From Manduca sexta (lineage: Eukaryota > Arthropoda > Insecta > Lepidoptera > Sphingidae), in assembly GCF_014839805.1 (NCBI RefSeq), contig NC_051137.1:9599170-9663169 (forward strand): DNA of 64,000 nucleotides, given 5' to 3'. Shown in pieces: positions 61,978-64,000 of this stretch. The position numbers and the translations under genes were made by a program. The notes below the pieces were generated by a model. The model did no database searches and was not told the origin of the DNA. It was given only the letters and a program-made list of their open reading frames with translations. Numbering within the stretch: position 1 is the stretch's first letter; each line of letters begins with the position of its first letter.

Positions 61978-62090
61978 CAAAGTTGAGTTTCTTGCCCGTT
62001 CTTCTCCGGCGGAAACTGTTATCAGGACTGGTGGTTGAGTAAAAATTCACTAAATATTGTGTATTAACAATACATAAATAATATAAATAT
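61978..62090 (+). repeat. LINE-derived 3' end fragment
   Basis: Carries GAGTTTCTTGCCCGTTCTTC and GGACTGGTGGTTGAGT followed by an AT-rich tail, parallel to the 43.65-kb fragment. Confidence 0.55.
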
Positions 62091-62242
62091 AAACATTTTA
62101 TGGATTCTAATATATAACTAATTTTGTTTCAAGACTCTTGCTATTAATGCAGGAGTTTACGTTATACGAATCGTATGTGAATAACAGATTTACCATCCAG
62201 CAGAGACAATTAATTAGATTAAATGCTTGCTTAATTGATTGA

Positions 62243-62552
62243 TGGGTCTTTTATGTGTGAGTCCGCCTGAGTAGGTACCACCGCAATGTCTATTTCTGCC
62301 GCCAAGCAGTAATATATAATTACTGCTATGTACTGGTTTGAAGAATATTTGGAGCCAGTGTAACTACCGGTCATAATAAGACTTAATATCTTATGTCTCA
62401 GCATGGCGAGCGCAGTGGAATACCAAAAAAATACTTTGTAATTCAAGGTGTTTAATGGTGTTTCAACTGTTTATAGGCGATCGTACCGCTTACCACCAGG
62501 GGAACAGCTAACTCGCCTCGTTATTCAAAGCAATAAACAAAAAAAAAAATTT
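62243..62552 (+). repeat. SINE-like family, near-complete copy
   Basis: About 310 bp matching the 54.6-kb copy throughout: GTGAGTCCGCCTGAGTAGG, CAATGTCTATTTCTGCCGCC, GCATGGCGAGCGCAGTGGAA and CTTACCACCAGGGGAACAG, ending GCAATAAACAAAAAAAAAA. Confidence 0.82.
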
Positions 62553-63079
62553 GCTTGAGCACGGCAAAGTGACCGCACTGCATCTTATGGAAAGCATAGC
62601 GGTGTCCATGCCGCATGTTAAATGACGAGAGGTGAGTAGGTATCTATGGTGATGACGATTTTTTTTATTATTTTTTATATTGATGATTAAAATATATATC
62701 TTTAAACAAATAATCTTAATATTTATAAAAATTTTCCATCATGTCTATTAGAATTAGTAAAAGCAATACTTTAAAGTAACAACAAACTTTTGTTATCTTT
62801 ATGGTATACAGATTCTTATTTATACAAGTATTAATAGATAAATAATATATACAAAGGATTTCATATGACATAATACATAATATTATTATATGTTGGTTGT
62901 TGATTAAATAATATTTAAGCATTTGAATTGCGCTAAGCGCGCTAATTTTACTTCAAGTGTGTTTAAGTAGTTATTGCTATTTGCTAGTAATTAGTCTCCT
63001 TATCGTTCGCTTAAAATATTAGACAAACATGTTACTTTTGTGTGCTTTATATTATAAATAATTACTTTTATATATTACT

Positions 63080-63235
63080 AGCTTTGCCTGCGGCTTAACC
63101 CGCGTGAAAAAGTTTTAGTAGTTAGTTTGTAGTCTATAGCATTGATGAGTAGTAACGTAGCTTCCTATTAAAAAAAAAATCAAAGTTGGTTTAGTAATTC
63201 CTGAGATTAGCGCTTTAAATAAATAAAGAATCCTT
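63080..63235 (+). repeat. Dispersed repeat of the 'gcctgcggct...cgtgaaa' type
   Basis: Starts ACTAGCTTTGCCTGCGGCTT, then AACCCGCGTGAAAAAG, with an internal A run and GTTTAGTAATTCCTGAGATT near its end. It is the clearest copy of the family also seen at 15.8, 32.5 and 44.1 kb. Confidence 0.6.
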
Positions 63236-64000
63236 TAGTCTCAATTTGCATAAACACACAGAGATATTAGACATCATACTACATTGAACTGAGCTCAAAC
63301 TCAAACAAGAAGCACACAGAATTATAAAGAAAATATTAATTTGGGACTCCACATTATGCTAAAAGCATTTTTTCCATGTACATATCGGAATATAATATGT
63401 CAAGACAATATTAACTTTGTTTATGAATCATGTAATTTTAAGTTTGCATTGACTAAATAATTGAAAGTCTTGTACAATATTGTAATTAGATATAATATTT
63501 TTTTTTGTTTATCGAAATGCCGCTATAAAAACAAAACTCTTATATGCTTTTATTGCATTACTGGAAAGTATTAAGAAGGGTATCGATACTTTCATTACTA
63601 TGCGCGTATCTGAGCTTGGCTTGGGCTCGGCTCGCCCTAGCATAGGTTTTTGTATGAAATAAATATATACAACAATAAATAAATATTAATCGATGAGATT
63701 ATAAACAAGATGTTAAATATTAGTTGAGAGATTTAATAAAGTGAGTTTATCTTTAAAATTATTATCATTATTGTGTCATTTTCAAGGTGGCGAGACTATT
63801 AGGCCTTTCCACTGGTCGGTAATCTTTATTTGTCACGATCTTTGTAAATGTGATAAACGCATCACATGGTTTTTGCGTCAAAGTCGAAGGAAGGTATTAT
63901 TTTGTTATTCTCTTTAACAAGTTAATACATAGTGACACAACGTCCCACTTTGTCGCAGGCGCTGCATGGTTTATTGTTTGAAATAATTACTTAACATTAA

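Larger units (their letters stand above)
55922..64000. other. Intergenic AT-rich region with repeats
   Basis: About 8 kb in which no protein-coding exon with credible splice borders was found on either strand. Short open frames do not resemble any family I know. Dispersed repeats at 58.3, 59.9, 62.0, 62.2 and 63.1 kb are listed separately. Confidence 0.5.

Overview
The window looks like chromosomal DNA from a moth or butterfly (Lepidoptera). The genes are split by long, very AT-rich introns with GT/AG borders. The two recognisable gene families are typical of insects. The non-coding DNA carries short dispersed repeats of types common in lepidopteran genomes, including a tRNA-derived SINE and a roughly 300-bp SINE-like family. 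The order assignment is inference from gene content and repeat style; no species is claimed.

Layout. (1) 1-13,067, + strand: the 3' part of a methuselah-like, secretin-class seven-helix receptor. Six exons encode all seven helices and the cytoplasmic tail (323 residues); the ligand-binding ectodomain lies upstream of the window. (2) 13,068-17,373: intergenic. (3) 17,407-18,948, + strand: an intronless gene for a secreted Pro/Tyr/Asn-rich protein with a signal peptide, a basic pro-region ending in an Arg-X-X-Arg site, and 13 N-glycosylation sequons. (4) 20,722-41,081, - strand: a sodium/proton exchanger of the NHA (SLC9B, CPA2) family, convergent with the previous gene. Twelve coding exons were reconstructed from the sequence. 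All splice phases agree and the reading frame closes at 690 residues. A second first exon at 35.5 kb, with its own TATA box and GC-rich promoter, joins the same second exon in the same phase and gives a 647-residue form with a different N-terminus. Candidate non-coding first exons for the distal form lie at 42.8 kb and 55.6-55.9 kb. (5) 56-64 kb: no gene recognised; repeats and AT-rich DNA.

The three genes do not form a functional unit that the sequence shows: a membrane receptor, a secreted structural-type protein and a cation/proton exchanger. No new defence, mobile or biosynthetic system was found. The most interesting items are the alternative promoter architecture of the exchanger (including a start-stop upstream ORF and an overlapping upstream ORF), a perfect 25-bp-arm hairpin in one of its introns, the repetitive secreted protein, and isolated GC islands inside AT-rich introns. 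All exon borders were read by eye from splice consensus, phase and protein sense, without alignment or transcript data.
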